Positions 33,997-43,476 are shown, counted from the first letter of the stretch. The stretch is 64,000 bases of DNA from Cytobacillus oceanisediminis (GCF_007830235.1 NZ_VLKI01000001.1:118464-182463); one strand, 5' to 3'. Numbers and translations: made by a program. Notes: a model not told the origin generated them from the sequence alone.

Positions 33997-35226
33997 TCAA
34001 GTCGCCTTCGCTCCCTTAATATTCAAAGATTCCTTATAATCCCTTGGCAAAACCAGCAAACTAACCAGCGGCCCAAGAGCCAGGACAGCAAACCCCACTC
34101 CCCATCCGATCGTCTCATTGGGCATGATGCTCAGAATGAAACCAAACACACCTGGCGAGATAATGGTAATGCTATAGCCAAGGACCTGCTGCATGCCTAA
34201 GGCGAGACCAATTGTATTGGCAGTACTTAGTTCACTGATTGCCACAGAATAAATCGGGGAATCCCCCACCACTATGATTCCGTATAGAACGCCGATCAAA
34301 ATAACAACAGAAAATGGAATGGACGAGATCCATCCAAACAACAGCGAACAAAACAGGCCAACCAGCAGCAAGGGCTTCAAGGCTCTCACTCTGCCAATCC
34401 TGTCGGATAGTTCTCCTCCCATCCAAGTTCCGAGAGCTCCGATCACAATAAAGATTCCAGCCCATAGGTTTCCGATTTGCTGAGCGTCACCTGGAGAATA
34501 GCCGTGGATCATGGCAGTGTAAACCATGAACGGCCCTACCCAGCCCCAGAAGGCGTACAGTTCCCACATATGCCCTGAATAGGCAAGGTTCATGGCAACC
34601 AGCTTTTTGTTGGAGAATAGTGATTTAAAAAGAGCAAAAGACATCATAGGCGGATACTCGGGCATTTTTGGATTTACTCTATAAATAAGCATCATGAAAG
34701 CAGCAATAAATGCTCCAATGGAAGTAATGACCACTACGCCTCTCCAGCCGAAAAAGGAAATCAAAGGAGCAGAAAACAGCAATGCACTGCCCGAACCAAC
34801 GACTAGCGCACCCACATAAATCCCGAACGTCTTCCCTCGTGTTTCCGGCGGATAAATTCCCGAAAGATATTTGAGCCCGGGGACATATATGCCGCCCAAA
34901 CCAATCCCGGCGATTATTCTTAAGGCTAACCCGCTCCAAAATCCTTCAGCAGCAACACCAAAAAGCAGTCCGCTGATTCCAGCTATCAAAGATGCAGAAA
35001 TAAAAATATACCTCGGGTTGACACGGTCAGACAGGTAACCAAACAAGAAAACAGATAACACATAACCAAACTGAAAGGAAGAGAGAATAATTCCCGCTTC
35101 ACCGGATGTCAGTCCCCATTCTTCCTTGACGATGGGCAGGATTGCTGAATAATTAAACCAGATTAACATCGTTAAAAACTGTGCAAATGAAACGAGTAAC
35201 AATGGGAATAAAGAGATTTTTTTCAT
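33997..35226 (-). CDS. MFS transporter, unknown substrate
   Basis: 409 residues, twelve predicted helices. MFS motif A occurs as GYLSDRVNPRYIF (about 64-76), repeated in the second half as GGELSDRIGRVRAL. IAGIGLGGIYVPGLKYLSG (about 109-127) and YPPETRGKTFGI resemble organic anion or aromatic acid transporters. ATG 35226 follows AAGGGGG. Monocistronic, with no neighbour that hints at a substrate. Confidence 0.78.
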   Translation of the reverse strand: MKKISLFPLLLVSFAQFLTMLIWFNYSAILPIVKEEWGLTSGEAGIILSSFQFGYVLSVFLFGYLSDRVNPRYIFISASLIAGISGLLFGVAAEGFWSGLALRIIAGIGLGGIYVPGLKYLSGIYPPETRGKTFGIYVGALVVGSGSALLFSAPLISFFGWRGVVVITSIGAFIAAFMMLIYRVNPKMPEYPPMMSFALFKSLFSNKKLVAMNLAYSGHMWELYAFWGWVGPFMVYTAMIHGYSPGDAQQIGNLWAGIFIVIGALGTWMGGELSDRIGRVRALKPLLLVGLFCSLLFGWISSIPFSVVILIGVLYGIIVVGDSPIYSVAISELSTANTIGLALGMQQVLGYSITIISPGVFGFILSIMPNETIGWGVGFAVLALGPLVSLLVLPRDYKESLNIKGAKAT

Positions 35227-35340
35227 TTTGCCCCCCTTTAAGAAAAGCCGTCGCCAAAGCCCATTCCAAGCGCCTAATCCATTTCTGCGGTACTTCCATT
35301 GTCGCGTGAAAATAGGATAAATCTCTTAAGCGTTTTTCTA

Positions 35341-35913
35341 TTATTCCCTATTCATTAATGAGGGGTATAGTTCAGAGACGACCACATCATCTTCCAATAG
35401 AATATAAGGATGGGTTTCCATCAAAATCCTTCTGAGGTAGTCTGGCATTCTCTCTCCTTTATACGCACAAATCAATGGAAACGATAGTAGATTTACAGCC
35501 TCGTCTACAATTTTCTCAAAATCTTCTATTAGATGCAGCGGATCTTTCATAGTGGCCCACTCCACATGTGCCCATGAACGGAATGGAAGTTTATTTTCCA
35601 AGTAGGGCTGTACCATTTTATTGAAATAATCATGGATTGCAGGGGGATGATAACTGCCACTTGAATAATAAAAATCCAAGTTGTTTACTCTGTGAATGTA
35701 TTCCATTTGATCTTTCGTTAACCGTGTGCTCAGTTCTTTGTGAATTAGAGGGTAAACACGGTCATTTTCAATAAGAATAACGTATTCTCCCGCCAAAATG
35801 CCATTATGGATAAAACTCACAACCTGTTCAATGTATTTCTCCATTCCATTATAGGAATACAGCACATGAACACTCTTTTGGTCCTCAAACAACTGGTTCA
35901 TTTTACTTTTCAT
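35341..35913 (-). CDS. MEDS-domain sensory protein
   Basis: 190 residues covering one MEDS (DcmR-type sensory) domain: HVLYSYNGMEKYIEQVVSFI, GEYVILIENDRVYPLIHKEL, RSWAHVEWA and PLICAYKGERMPDYLRRIL. The domain is related to the KaiC/RecA fold and occurs in methylotroph and Bacillus signalling proteins; here it stands alone with no output domain. ATG 35913 is eight bases behind AAGGAG. Function unknown; may act through partner binding in stress or sporulation signalling. Confidence 0.78.
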   Translation of the reverse strand: MKSKMNQLFEDQKSVHVLYSYNGMEKYIEQVVSFIHNGILAGEYVILIENDRVYPLIHKELSTRLTKDQMEYIHRVNNLDFYYSSGSYHPPAIHDYFNKMVQPYLENKLPFRSWAHVEWATMKDPLHLIEDFEKIVDEAVNLLSFPLICAYKGERMPDYLRRILMETHPYILLEDDVVVSELYPSLMNRE

Positions 35914-36092
35914 GTGATCACTCCTTCTTTCTTACATTTAGTCCATTATAATAAAAAATTAAAAATAGTTGAGGCCTTACTTTGTAAAGACCGATTTATT
36001 CCTCAACTGTGGTGTGGATTACTTTAAGAAGACCATCAAACTGTGTTTGTCTTTTTTAAGTCTAAAATATCCATATTATTGTGTAACAGAAC

Positions 36093-36905
36093 CTATTCAT
36101 AAAATACAGATTCGCTGATTTCCAAAATGCCTTCGATTGTTTCTAAAACCTCAATAATCTCTTTCCAGGTTAGCCCAGTTCCAAGTTCATTTGCATGGGC
36201 CAATTCATCTCGCAATCGGCGGATTTCTTTCGCGATACTTCTGCCGGCAGTCTTTGAAGGGACGCTATAGATAGTTCTTAGCTTCTCATCCTCCACGAAA
36301 ACCAAGTCAAGCTTATCACTTATTTGCAGGCATTCTACAAGATTTAAATCCTCATTTTTATTCACTTTGTCCTTATAAAGCTCTATGGCTTTTTCCAATC
36401 TTCCCGGACTTATAAGCTTTTTCCAGCTCTGTTTTGGAAAGTGGATATTTATGATTTCACCAAGCTTCATTTCCAGAAGTGTAATATAGCCAAAAATGAT
36501 CATTCTAACGGGCGCTTTCTGCAAATCGGAATAGGTAACGAGTTTCGTTACCCTGGCTTTTTCCAGAATAAAAACCCGCCTGTTATCCTTTAAAATGTGA
36601 AGCAGATGAATGAGAGGGGTGGAGTCTGAAATCAAATCCTTTGCGGTAAAGCTTTTCATATAATCGTTTACACGGCCAGCTGACAAATGATCACGTTCAA
36701 TATAGCCGGCAATCTCATCATGTTTTTTTACACCCAGTACATCAAAATGATTCCTTGCCATCTCCTCTTTAATCAAACGCGCATCATCTTCCTCCCGGCA
36801 AAACTGGATGGATTCGGCAATGCTGTTTACTGTAATGTTCGTCTCAAACAAATCCTTAAGACTCTTGTATGAACTGAAGTGGGCCGCTTGAAATAGGTTG
36901 TTCAT
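36093..36905 (-). CDS. CBS-domain protein with a C-terminal HEPN-like motif
   Basis: 270 residues. The first 130 contain a CBS pair (EEMARNHFDVLGVKKHDEIA; HILKDNRRVFILEKARVTKL). The rest is helical and ends with IRRLRDELAHANELG, an R-x4-H pattern (RDELAH) like the active motif of HEPN RNases. CBS pairs bind adenine nucleotides, so a nucleotide-sensing RNA-binding or RNase role is a reasonable guess. No toxin-antitoxin partner or effector gene is adjacent. It could also be a plain CBS sensor with a structural HEPN domain. Confidence 0.65.
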   Translation of the reverse strand: MNNLFQAAHFSSYKSLKDLFETNITVNSIAESIQFCREEDDARLIKEEMARNHFDVLGVKKHDEIAGYIERDHLSAGRVNDYMKSFTAKDLISDSTPLIHLLHILKDNRRVFILEKARVTKLVTYSDLQKAPVRMIIFGYITLLEMKLGEIINIHFPKQSWKKLISPGRLEKAIELYKDKVNKNEDLNLVECLQISDKLDLVFVEDEKLRTIYSVPSKTAGRSIAKEIRRLRDELAHANELGTGLTWKEIIEVLETIEGILEISESVFYE

Positions 36906-37126
36906 ATTAATCCCTCCCTCTTAATTATGCTTAATATTTTTCCATTGTATCACGAACTACTTTTGCTAATGTCTCCGAATAGGTCGGTCCCTTTATATAT
37001 TTGGAAATTAACAAGGCCCATTGAAGTCCTCTCTGCTTTCTTAAAACGCAGATTAATAGACAGTTAGACCTTAGGGATCCATCCAAATAATCCATCATTC
37101 TTTTGTAAACTCTACTCAATATCGGG

Positions 37127-37175
37127 TTGACAGTTGATATATGTTAACCTTAAAATAAAAACAGTTAACCTACTA
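37127..37175 (+). promoter_or_regulatory. bioY-operon promoter with BirA-type operator
   Basis: -35 TTGACA (37127-37132), 18-bp spacer, -10 TAAAAT (37151-37156). TGTTAACC (37142-37149) and GTTAACC (37164-37170) bracket the -10 box, with an AT-rich spacer of 14 bp. The half-site sequence and placement match BirA repressor sites (TTGTTAACC ... GGTTAACAA) of biotin genes in Bacillus. Confidence 0.75.
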
Positions 37176-37195
37176 TTCTAAATGGGAGAGGTATT

Positions 37196-37759
37196 ATGAA
37201 AGTTAAAGAGATTACATATGTAGCTTTATTTGCAGCTGTGATGGGAGCCCTTGGTTTGGTTCCACCGATTATGCTATCATTCACACCCGTTCCAATTACA
37301 TTACAAACACTGGGAGTGCTTTTGGCCGGAGGCATTTTAGGCGCCAGACTCGGCGGGATCAGCATGGCCGTTTTCCTTTTGCTAGTAGCTGTTGGGGCTC
37401 CGTTATTATCAGGGGGCCGCGGTGGAATTGGTGTTTTCTTCGGTCCGAGTGCCGGCTATTTGATCGCCTATCCGCTGACTGCATACTGTGTAGGCTATTT
37501 GCTAACTCGCTTCCGTACGTTAAAATTGAAGAATGTATTGCTTGTTAACCTGACAGTCGGAATTTTCCTTATCTACGTTTTCGGAATTCCTGTACAAGCA
37601 TTCATGATGAATATTCCGGTGCTTGATGCTATAAAATTAAGCCTTGTCTATATTCCTGGTGATGTTTTAAAAGCGACACTCGCATCCCTCTTAGTATATA
37701 GACTGCAAAAGCATCCGGTCATTAACAAGCAATTTTCAAAATCTCTGGAGACACTTTAA
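37196..37759 (+). CDS. bioY: Biotin ECF transporter S component BioY
   Basis: 187-residue membrane protein with six predicted helices: substrate-binding component for biotin uptake. Family signatures: PPIMLSFTPVPITLQTLGVL (22-41), LAGGILGARLGGISMAVFLLL and GGRGGIGVFFGPSAGYLIAYP. Homologue of B. subtilis YhfU. First gene of a three-gene operon with an acyl-CoA ligase and a thiolase homologue, the same order as yhfUTS. Starts at ATG 37196 behind GGGAGAGG. BirA repression by biotin is predicted from the operator. Confidence 0.94.
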   Translation: MKVKEITYVALFAAVMGALGLVPPIMLSFTPVPITLQTLGVLLAGGILGARLGGISMAVFLLLVAVGAPLLSGGRGGIGVFFGPSAGYLIAYPLTAYCVGYLLTRFRTLKLKNVLLVNLTVGIFLIYVFGIPVQAFMMNIPVLDAIKLSLVYIPGDVLKATLASLLVYRLQKHPVINKQFSKSLETL

Positions 37760-37793
37760 GGTGTCTCTTTTTCATAAGGAGAGGAAAAGATCT

Positions 37794-39251
37794 TTGACAA
37801 ACATCACATCTTCTATTAAAGAATTTGCCCAGCAATTCCCTGAAAAAACGGCAATCAACTCGAAAAACCAAACACTCACCTATGCGGATTGGTATATGCT
37901 TGTATCCAAAACTGCTAACTGGCTTCACTCCTTTTCTTTTGCTAATAAAACAATCAGCTTTCTCATGCCAAATGGAATCCCGTTCTTGCAGTTATTTGCT
38001 GGTGCTTCCATGGCTGGCTGGACAGCGGTACCGTTCGATGCAAAATGGAAGGCTGCAGAACTGGACAAACGATTGGCGATTTCCTGCCCTTCCATAGTGG
38101 TAACGACTAAGGACCTTTACCACCATGTCGCACACTTGCACCCTTTTGTTCTTATTTGGGAGGATTGCCGGGAAGAACTCAACAAAAAAGATCAGGCTTT
38201 TCTTATTGAAAAGAATGATAACATGCCTTTTTATATGGGCTTTACTTCAGGAACTACGGGAAATCCAAAAGCGTTTATCCGCTCCCATAAATCCTGGGCT
38301 GCCAGCTTCCTTGTGAATCAGCATGATTTTGAAATGGATGAAAAGGAACAAGTCCTGATTCCAGGATCCCTCATACACTCTCATTTTTTATATGGGGCAA
38401 TCAGTACGCTTTGCACAGGCGGAACCGTTCATCTGCTTGAAAAATTTAGTGCTCCAAAGACACTATCACTGATAGAAGAGCGGGAAATCACAACTCTTTA
38501 TGTAGTTCCGACGATGATTGCTGCCATTTTAAAAGAAGATAGGGTAATAGAAAGGCCTATAAAAATTATTTCCTCCGGTGCAAAGTGGGATAAACATTCA
38601 AAGCAAGCCATCCGCAATGTATTCGCTCATTTGACGATGATTGAATTTTACGGTGCAAGTGAACTCAGCTATGTAACGTATTTAACAGACGACCATAAAG
38701 CGGATTCAGTCGGAAAGCCTTGCCACGGAGTCGAAATCGAAATAAGAGGTTCCCGCAGCGAAAAGCTGGAACCCAATGATATTGGCAAAATATTTGTAAG
38801 GAGTGACCTGATTTTCGACGGGTACCTCCATCCGGACACAAAGAAGATCCAAACCATAAAGGATGAAGATGGCTGGGCAACGGTTCATGATATGGGTTAT
38901 GTGGATGATGAAGGCTATTTAAATATAAGCGGCCGGGAAAAGAATATGATCTTATACGGAGCCATTAATATTTTCCCAGAGGAAATAGAAAAAGTGCTTT
39001 CACTAAACCCGGCAGTAGAAGAAGTCGCCGTCATCGGATTGCCCGACCCCTATTGGGGACAAATTGCAGCAGCTGTCGTTAAGGGACAAGCATCCACACT
39101 CGATTTAAAACGGTTTTGTAAAAAGCATTTGGCAGCCTATAAAGTACCGCGAAAATGGTTCTTTCTGGATGAAATGCCCTATACAACGAGCGGAAAAATT
39201 GCACGTGCCCAGCTTAAGGATTCCATTGAAAGCAAGGTGACCAGCCATTAA
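37794..39251 (+). CDS. yhfT: YhfT-like acyl-CoA ligase/AMP-binding enzyme
   Basis: ANL-superfamily ligase, 485 residues from TTG 37794, which is well placed behind AAGGAGAGG; a GTG at 37761 is a weaker start. AMP-binding motif MGFTSGTTGNPKAFIRSH (about 153-170), EFYGASE, the hinge NISGREKNMILYGAINIFPE and a C-terminal lysine in YTTSGKIAR complete the active site. B. subtilis YhfT is of this length. BirA-controlled partner of BioY, so a role in making or salvaging a biotin precursor acyl-CoA is inferred, not proven. Confidence 0.87.
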   Translation: MTNITSSIKEFAQQFPEKTAINSKNQTLTYADWYMLVSKTANWLHSFSFANKTISFLMPNGIPFLQLFAGASMAGWTAVPFDAKWKAAELDKRLAISCPSIVVTTKDLYHHVAHLHPFVLIWEDCREELNKKDQAFLIEKNDNMPFYMGFTSGTTGNPKAFIRSHKSWAASFLVNQHDFEMDEKEQVLIPGSLIHSHFLYGAISTLCTGGTVHLLEKFSAPKTLSLIEEREITTLYVVPTMIAAILKEDRVIERPIKIISSGAKWDKHSKQAIRNVFAHLTMIEFYGASELSYVTYLTDDHKADSVGKPCHGVEIEIRGSRSEKLEPNDIGKIFVRSDLIFDGYLHPDTKKIQTIKDEDGWATVHDMGYVDDEGYLNISGREKNMILYGAINIFPEEIEKVLSLNPAVEEVAVIGLPDPYWGQIAAAVVKGQASTLDLKRFCKKHLAAYKVPRKWFFLDEMPYTTSGKIARAQLKDSIESKVTSH

Positions 39252-40341
39252 GAGAGCTGTAATTGTGAACGCAAAAAGAACCCCGATTGGAAAAGTTAAC
39301 GGAATGCTCAAGGCCAAACAGCCGCATGAGCTGGCTGCCCCTCTTCTAAAACATTTGGCACAAGGGATGGAAGATAAGATTAATGACGTCATTTTAGGAA
39401 ACGTCGTTGGCCCGGGGGGAAATATAGGGCGATTATCCGCATTGGAAGCAGAACTGCCGCTCTCCGTTCCAGGCCTAACGCTGGACCGCCAATGCAGTGC
39501 AGGGCTGGAAGCCATCCGAATGGCCTGCTATTACATACAGGGAGGCGCCGGCACCTGCTACATCGCTGGCGGAACAGAAAGCACAAGCACCTCCCCATAT
39601 CCTTCAAGAGCCCGCTTCTCACCGGACAAAATCGGAGATCCCGATATGGGGCTAGCTGCAGAATACGTAGCAGAAATATATGGAGTTTCCAGAGAATCGC
39701 AGGATGAGTATGCCCGCTTGAGCTATGAACGGAGCTGGAATGCGTACGAACAGGGGCTGCTGGCAGAAGAAATCATCCCTGTGGGTAATTCCCTCCTGGA
39801 TGAGGAGTTTTTTAAGAAAAGAAAGATGGATGCCTTGTTAAAGAGAGCAAAGCCCATTTTCAAGCAAGACGGTACCGTTACTGCCGCCAATAGCTGCGGA
39901 ATCCATGATGGGGCATCTACCGTACTCGTCATGGAGGAAGAAGCTGCACGAAAGCATGGATTAAAACCTATTTTACGGTTTGCAGATAGTGAAGTCGCAG
40001 GTGTACATCCCCATTACCCGGGATTTGCCCCTGTTCCCGCTATACAGGCGATCTTAGAAAGAAATTACTTAACCATAGAAGATATTGATTTGATTGAAAT
40101 CAACGAGGCCTTCGCATCCAAAATCGTTGCTTGTGCCAATGAGCTTTCCATTCCTTACGAAAAGCTAAATGTAAACGGAGGCGCTTTAACGATTGGCCAT
40201 CCTTATGGAGCTTCAGGGGCTATTATGGTCAATAGATTGTTTTATGAAGTACAAAGGGGAAATTCAGCCAAATACGTACTTGCTGCAATTGGCAGCGGAG
40301 GCGGAATTGGTGTTGCTGTGCTATTTGAAGTGGCAGCTTAA
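39247..40341 (+). CDS. yhfS: YhfS-like thiolase homologue, probable ATT start
   Basis: Thiolase-fold protein, 364 residues. The usual N-terminus (KRAVIVNAKRTPIGKVNG) is in frame from ATT 39247, six to seven bases behind AAGGTGA and overlapping the yhfT stop. No ATG/GTG/TTG is available before GTG 39265, which lacks a ribosome-binding site and would cut the first strand. The nucleophile is present (LDRQCSAGLEA, near residue 88) and the GHPYGASGA histidine too. The C-terminal C-x-G-GG motif reads AAIGSGGGIG, without the second catalytic cysteine. It is shorter than typical thiolases, so it may not be an ordinary acetyl-CoA acetyltransferase. Confidence 0.82.
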   Translation: MKRAVIVNAKRTPIGKVNGMLKAKQPHELAAPLLKHLAQGMEDKINDVILGNVVGPGGNIGRLSALEAELPLSVPGLTLDRQCSAGLEAIRMACYYIQGGAGTCYIAGGTESTSTSPYPSRARFSPDKIGDPDMGLAAEYVAEIYGVSRESQDEYARLSYERSWNAYEQGLLAEEIIPVGNSLLDEEFFKKRKMDALLKRAKPIFKQDGTVTAANSCGIHDGASTVLVMEEEAARKHGLKPILRFADSEVAGVHPHYPGFAPVPAIQAILERNYLTIEDIDLIEINEAFASKIVACANELSIPYEKLNVNGGALTIGHPYGASGAIMVNRLFYEVQRGNSAKYVLAAIGSGGGIGVAVLFEVAA

Positions 40342-40415
40342 AAATAAAGGCTGTTTTCCAAAAGATTTTTGTTTTCAAATAGATCTGTGAATATAAACAT
40401 TGATAAATAAGGTTG

Positions 40416-40520
40416 GTTGATTGGAGCGTAAGGTGCGAGACTCCAGCGGGAGGAGTGGGACAGGTGAGGCTCACCGCCCGCCCCGCGGAAAGCGAGCATC
40501 CTGGAGCGGAAATAAACCCC
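40416..40520. repeat. Dispersed mosaic repeat, copy 3 (short form)
   Basis: About 105 bp, from GTTGATTGGAGCGTAAGG through ACTCCAGCGGGAGGAGTGGG and CACCGCCCGCCCCGCGGAAA to GGAGCGGAAATAAAC. It lacks the central GCATTTTC hairpin module of the other copies, showing that the family is built from exchangeable modules. Confidence 0.8.
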
Positions 40521-40607
40521 TCCTCACTACTTGTTTAAAAAGCAACAAAGTTTGCGGAAACAGCCAAAATAAATATCCCTGTATTTTTCGAGAACTGTAT
40601 TAGCCTA

Positions 40608-40661
40608 TAACCTGGAATAAGTGCTTAAATAATTTAAGGTTCTTATTCCGGGTTTTTAAAT
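40608..40661 (+). terminator. Terminator of the bioY operon
   Basis: AACCTGGAATAAG and CTTATTCCGGGTT arms around an AT-rich loop, followed by TTTAAAT, about 270 bp behind the last gene and beyond the repeat copy. Confidence 0.7.
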
Positions 40662-40723
40662 TGTAAAAGGGCTGTTCCATTTTTAAGATAGGTTGTTTAA
40701 ATCCTGCTTTTATACGGATATTA

Positions 40724-40833
40724 ATAGCGTTATACAACAAAATAGCACAATATTAGCAGCTGCTAGCACTTTGATATTCGACAGATATCACTTGTTATCA
40801 ACAATATATCACGTCTTCTTGCTTTTATCGCAC
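40724..40833. repeat. Phased short-motif array, core ATAGCAC/ATATCAC, period about 21 bp
   Basis: Core variants begin at 40724 (ATAGCG), 40742, 40763 (CTAGCAC), 40785, 40806 and 40827 (ATCGCAC), spacings 18, 21, 22, 21 and 21. It lies between convergent genes, behind a terminator. The core is degenerate but the phase matches the other arrays. Confidence 0.6.
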
Positions 40834-40846
40834 AATAAAGAATGCT

Positions 40847-41968
40847 TCATTCGCTAAATTTAAACATATAATATTTTTCAAACGCCCTCTTCATCATGTG
40901 CGGCAAAACTCCACTTATGGTTCCTTTTAAAATTCCGTTATCAGTCAATTGATTTATGATAAGCATGGCTCCTTCATTTCCAAGCTCCATTATATAAAGC
41001 TGGTCAGGCTGATAGGATTGTAGCGGTTCATTTTTTATTTGTTTAACTACATTGCCAGCAGCAAGTATGCCTTGCTGTTCAGCAGCACGTCCTGTTTTTG
41101 TTCCCTTCATATCATTTGCATCGCCAACCACATAAATATTTTCCCATTGAACGGATTGGAGCGTTTCATTTACAGGCAAGATTCCATTTTCATGCTTAAG
41201 ACCTTTTGATGAAAAGATAAATTCCTTACCTTTATATGGCGGCAAGGTTAGCAGAAATGAATAAGCCAGCCGTTCTCTATTTGACAAATATACTTTGCCG
41301 CCTTTGATTTTCTCGATCGAAACATTGCAATAAAACTTGACTTGATTCTTAGTCATTAACTTTTCAAGCTTTGATGTCGCCTTTTTACTTTTTGCTTCAA
41401 AAAACTCCTTTTCATATGTAAAAAACGTAATCGGGCATTTAATATGGTGCTCATTTAAAAAAGCTGCCAACTCAAACAGAAACTCATAAGCGATCCCTTG
41501 AGTCTGATTCCCTTGCGCAATGCCTATAACAATGGATTCATCTTCTTTAAGTTCTTTTACCATTTTTCTAGTCTGAAGAGCAGATGAGATATGATAAACA
41601 GAGGCACTCTCGCCTTCCAATCCTTTTATTCTTTTCCAGTCCGGAGAAGCACCTGAAGCAAGGATTAAGTAATCGTATTCAATGATTTCGCCATTCTTAC
41701 ATAAAATTTGATTTTGTTTTGGCTTAATGGCTTGAACCCCATTCTCAATAAACGCGGCACCGATTTTTTCAAACAATGGGCGAAGCGGGAAAGTGAACTT
41801 GTTAAGAGGATGGTTGTGAAATGGCAGCCAGATCAGGGATGGCCGAAATACAAATTGAGGATGATCAGAAATAACAATGATTTGAAATTGAGAAGGTTTT
41901 AACTTTTTACGAAGCTCTACTGCCGCATTTAACCCTCCAAAACCGGCTCCGACTATAGCAATGCGCAA
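40847..41968 (-). CDS. NAD(P)/FAD-dependent oxidoreductase (NDH-2/SQR-like)
   Basis: 373 residues from TTG 41968, which gives the natural MRIAIVGAGFGGLNAAVEL start eight bases behind GGAAG. FAD-binding GAGFGGL at 7-13, the second nucleotide motif ILASGASPDWKRIKG and the flavin motif NIYVVGDANDMKGTKTGRAA match the type II NADH dehydrogenase/sulfide:quinone reductase family. The paired redox cysteines of true sulfide:quinone reductases are not evident. Probably a membrane-associated quinone-reducing enzyme; physiological donor unknown. Downstream of, but separate from, the siderophore operon. Confidence 0.78.
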   Translation of the reverse strand: MRIAIVGAGFGGLNAAVELRKKLKPSQFQIIVISDHPQFVFRPSLIWLPFHNHPLNKFTFPLRPLFEKIGAAFIENGVQAIKPKQNQILCKNGEIIEYDYLILASGASPDWKRIKGLEGESASVYHISSALQTRKMVKELKEDESIVIGIAQGNQTQGIAYEFLFELAAFLNEHHIKCPITFFTYEKEFFEAKSKKATSKLEKLMTKNQVKFYCNVSIEKIKGGKVYLSNRERLAYSFLLTLPPYKGKEFIFSSKGLKHENGILPVNETLQSVQWENIYVVGDANDMKGTKTGRAAEQQGILAAGNVVKQIKNEPLQSYQPDQLYIMELGNEGAMLIINQLTDNGILKGTISGVLPHMMKRAFEKYYMFKFSE

Positions 41969-42164
41969 AAGAATCACTTCCAGTTATTTAGATTGTCCTC
42001 ATATATCCGTAGCCACATATCTTCATTTTCACCATATGTGTTCATGTTCCTATTATGTTCATTTTTTAATTTTTCATTAAGTATGTAAAAGCTGCATTAC
42101 GTGTAACTATGTCTATTCAAAAAGCTTTTATTCTGCAACTGGGTCCCGTTACTGGACCAAAGAA

Positions 42165-42195
42165 TGCGATTCTTCTATTTGAAGAATCGCACATT
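42165..42195 (-). terminator. Terminator of the siderophore operon
   Basis: Very stable stem TGCGATTCTTC/GAAGAATCGCA with five-base loop, followed on the minus strand by TTCTTTGG. The tail is modest but the position, 30 bp behind the last operon gene, is right. Confidence 0.7.
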
Positions 42196-42225
42196 TATCC
42201 TGTCTTGCAAAAAAGTAAACCGCTG

Positions 42226-43476
42226 TTAATTAGTTATTAAGGGGTCTATGTACCTCGTTCTTACGAACTCTATACTTTGCTCAGATATAAAATCATCAGG
42301 CTCCAAGTATAAATGTTCCGGATGAGGATGACTGAGAAAATCATGATGGGAAATGGACCACCCATAGGCCCCTGTATAGCTGAAGAGTAAAATATCGCCG
42401 ACCCTTACATTCGGAACCTGAATTTCTCTTGCAAGGACATCGTTTGGCGTGCACAATTCCCCCGCAACCGTAATGGCAGAGTTGATTACTTTCGGACGTT
42501 CAAAGGGATATGCCCACTTTTCTACTGGAACGATCGTAAATGGATGGCTCTGTTTCCAGGCTGCTGGAAGTCTAAGGTGGTGACTCCCCCCGCGCAAAAT
42601 ACAGAAGTATTGTCCATGGTTTTGTTTGATATCCAATACCTCAACCGCATAGTAACCGCAGGATGAAGTGATATAACGTCCACATTCAAACAGCACCTTC
42701 CAACTGATATCACGATGTTTTACAAGGACCTTTTCCAGGCGATTGGTGAAATCATCCCAGTTAAATTGATTATTTAGTTCAAGATAGTTTATGCCTATGC
42801 CGCCGCCAACATTTAGATAGGAAATATTTATATTCCATTCTTCCTCCCAGCTTTTTGCCTTTCCAAAGCAATGATCTACAAAATCTGCATGGGTTTTAGA
42901 ATCGCAGTTATTGGACATCGCGTGAAAGTGAAAGCCGTAAAGCCTTAAATTTGGGAGACTTTTTGCTAATGCAATGGCATCCGGGATATCTTGTTCATCT
43001 ATACCGAATTGTGTTGGCACCCCTGCCATTTTTAACTTTGCATTTGGAACAGAATTTCTGAGATTAACGCGCAGTAAAATCGAGATGCTGGTACCTTTTT
43101 GGCTGGCAATGTGATTTAATAGCCGCAATTCATGAGTGCTTTCAACATTCAGTAAAGTGACACCATAATGAATGGCTCCCTCTATCTCTTCCTGTGTTTT
43201 CCCTGGACCGCCAAACAAAATAGGAATATTTTCATCCACGCCCCGAATCTTTTCAATTTCTCCCAATGATGCAGCCTCAAACCCATGAACAATTGGAGCC
43301 AGGGCTTTAAGAATTTCGGGATCGGAGTTGGCTTTAACAGCATAAAATAAATGACAAAGTGGCGGAAGGGTTGATGTCAAAAAATTTATATGCTGACGCA
43401 ACTTCGGCATATGATATAAATAAGCACAAAAAGGTTTTTCCCGTTCCATTTTTAAAGATTGCACAATTTTTTCCAT
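42226..43476 (-). CDS. Fold-type III PLP enzyme (decarboxylase/racemase) of the siderophore operon
   Basis: 416 residues in the ornithine/diaminopimelate decarboxylase-alanine racemase fold. PLP lysine in HLFYAVKANSDPEIL (near residue 48), phosphate-binding GGGIG in YLNVGGGIGIN, and C-terminal GELCTPNDVLAR and FSYTGAYGWSIS. In NIS siderophore systems such enzymes make the diamine building block or a D-amino acid, for example SbnH (decarboxylase), PvsE, or SfaC (ornithine racemase of staphyloferrin A). Last gene of the Fur-controlled operon. Decarboxylase and racemase cannot be told apart by eye. Confidence 0.84.
   Translation of the reverse strand: MEKIVQSLKMEREKPFCAYLYHMPKLRQHINFLTSTLPPLCHLFYAVKANSDPEILKALAPIVHGFEAASLGEIEKIRGVDENIPILFGGPGKTQEEIEGAIHYGVTLLNVESTHELRLLNHIASQKGTSISILLRVNLRNSVPNAKLKMAGVPTQFGIDEQDIPDAIALAKSLPNLRLYGFHFHAMSNNCDSKTHADFVDHCFGKAKSWEEEWNINISYLNVGGGIGINYLELNNQFNWDDFTNRLEKVLVKHRDISWKVLFECGRYITSSCGYYAVEVLDIKQNHGQYFCILRGGSHHLRLPAAWKQSHPFTIVPVEKWAYPFERPKVINSAITVAGELCTPNDVLAREIQVPNVRVGDILLFSYTGAYGWSISHHDFLSHPHPEHLYLEPDDFISEQSIEFVRTRYIDPLITN

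Noticed and set aside
36931..37119. A 62-codon minus-strand reading frame upstream of bioY
   Set aside because: TTG start without ribosome-binding site, no recognisable protein features, and part of it overlaps the region near the BirA-controlled promoter.
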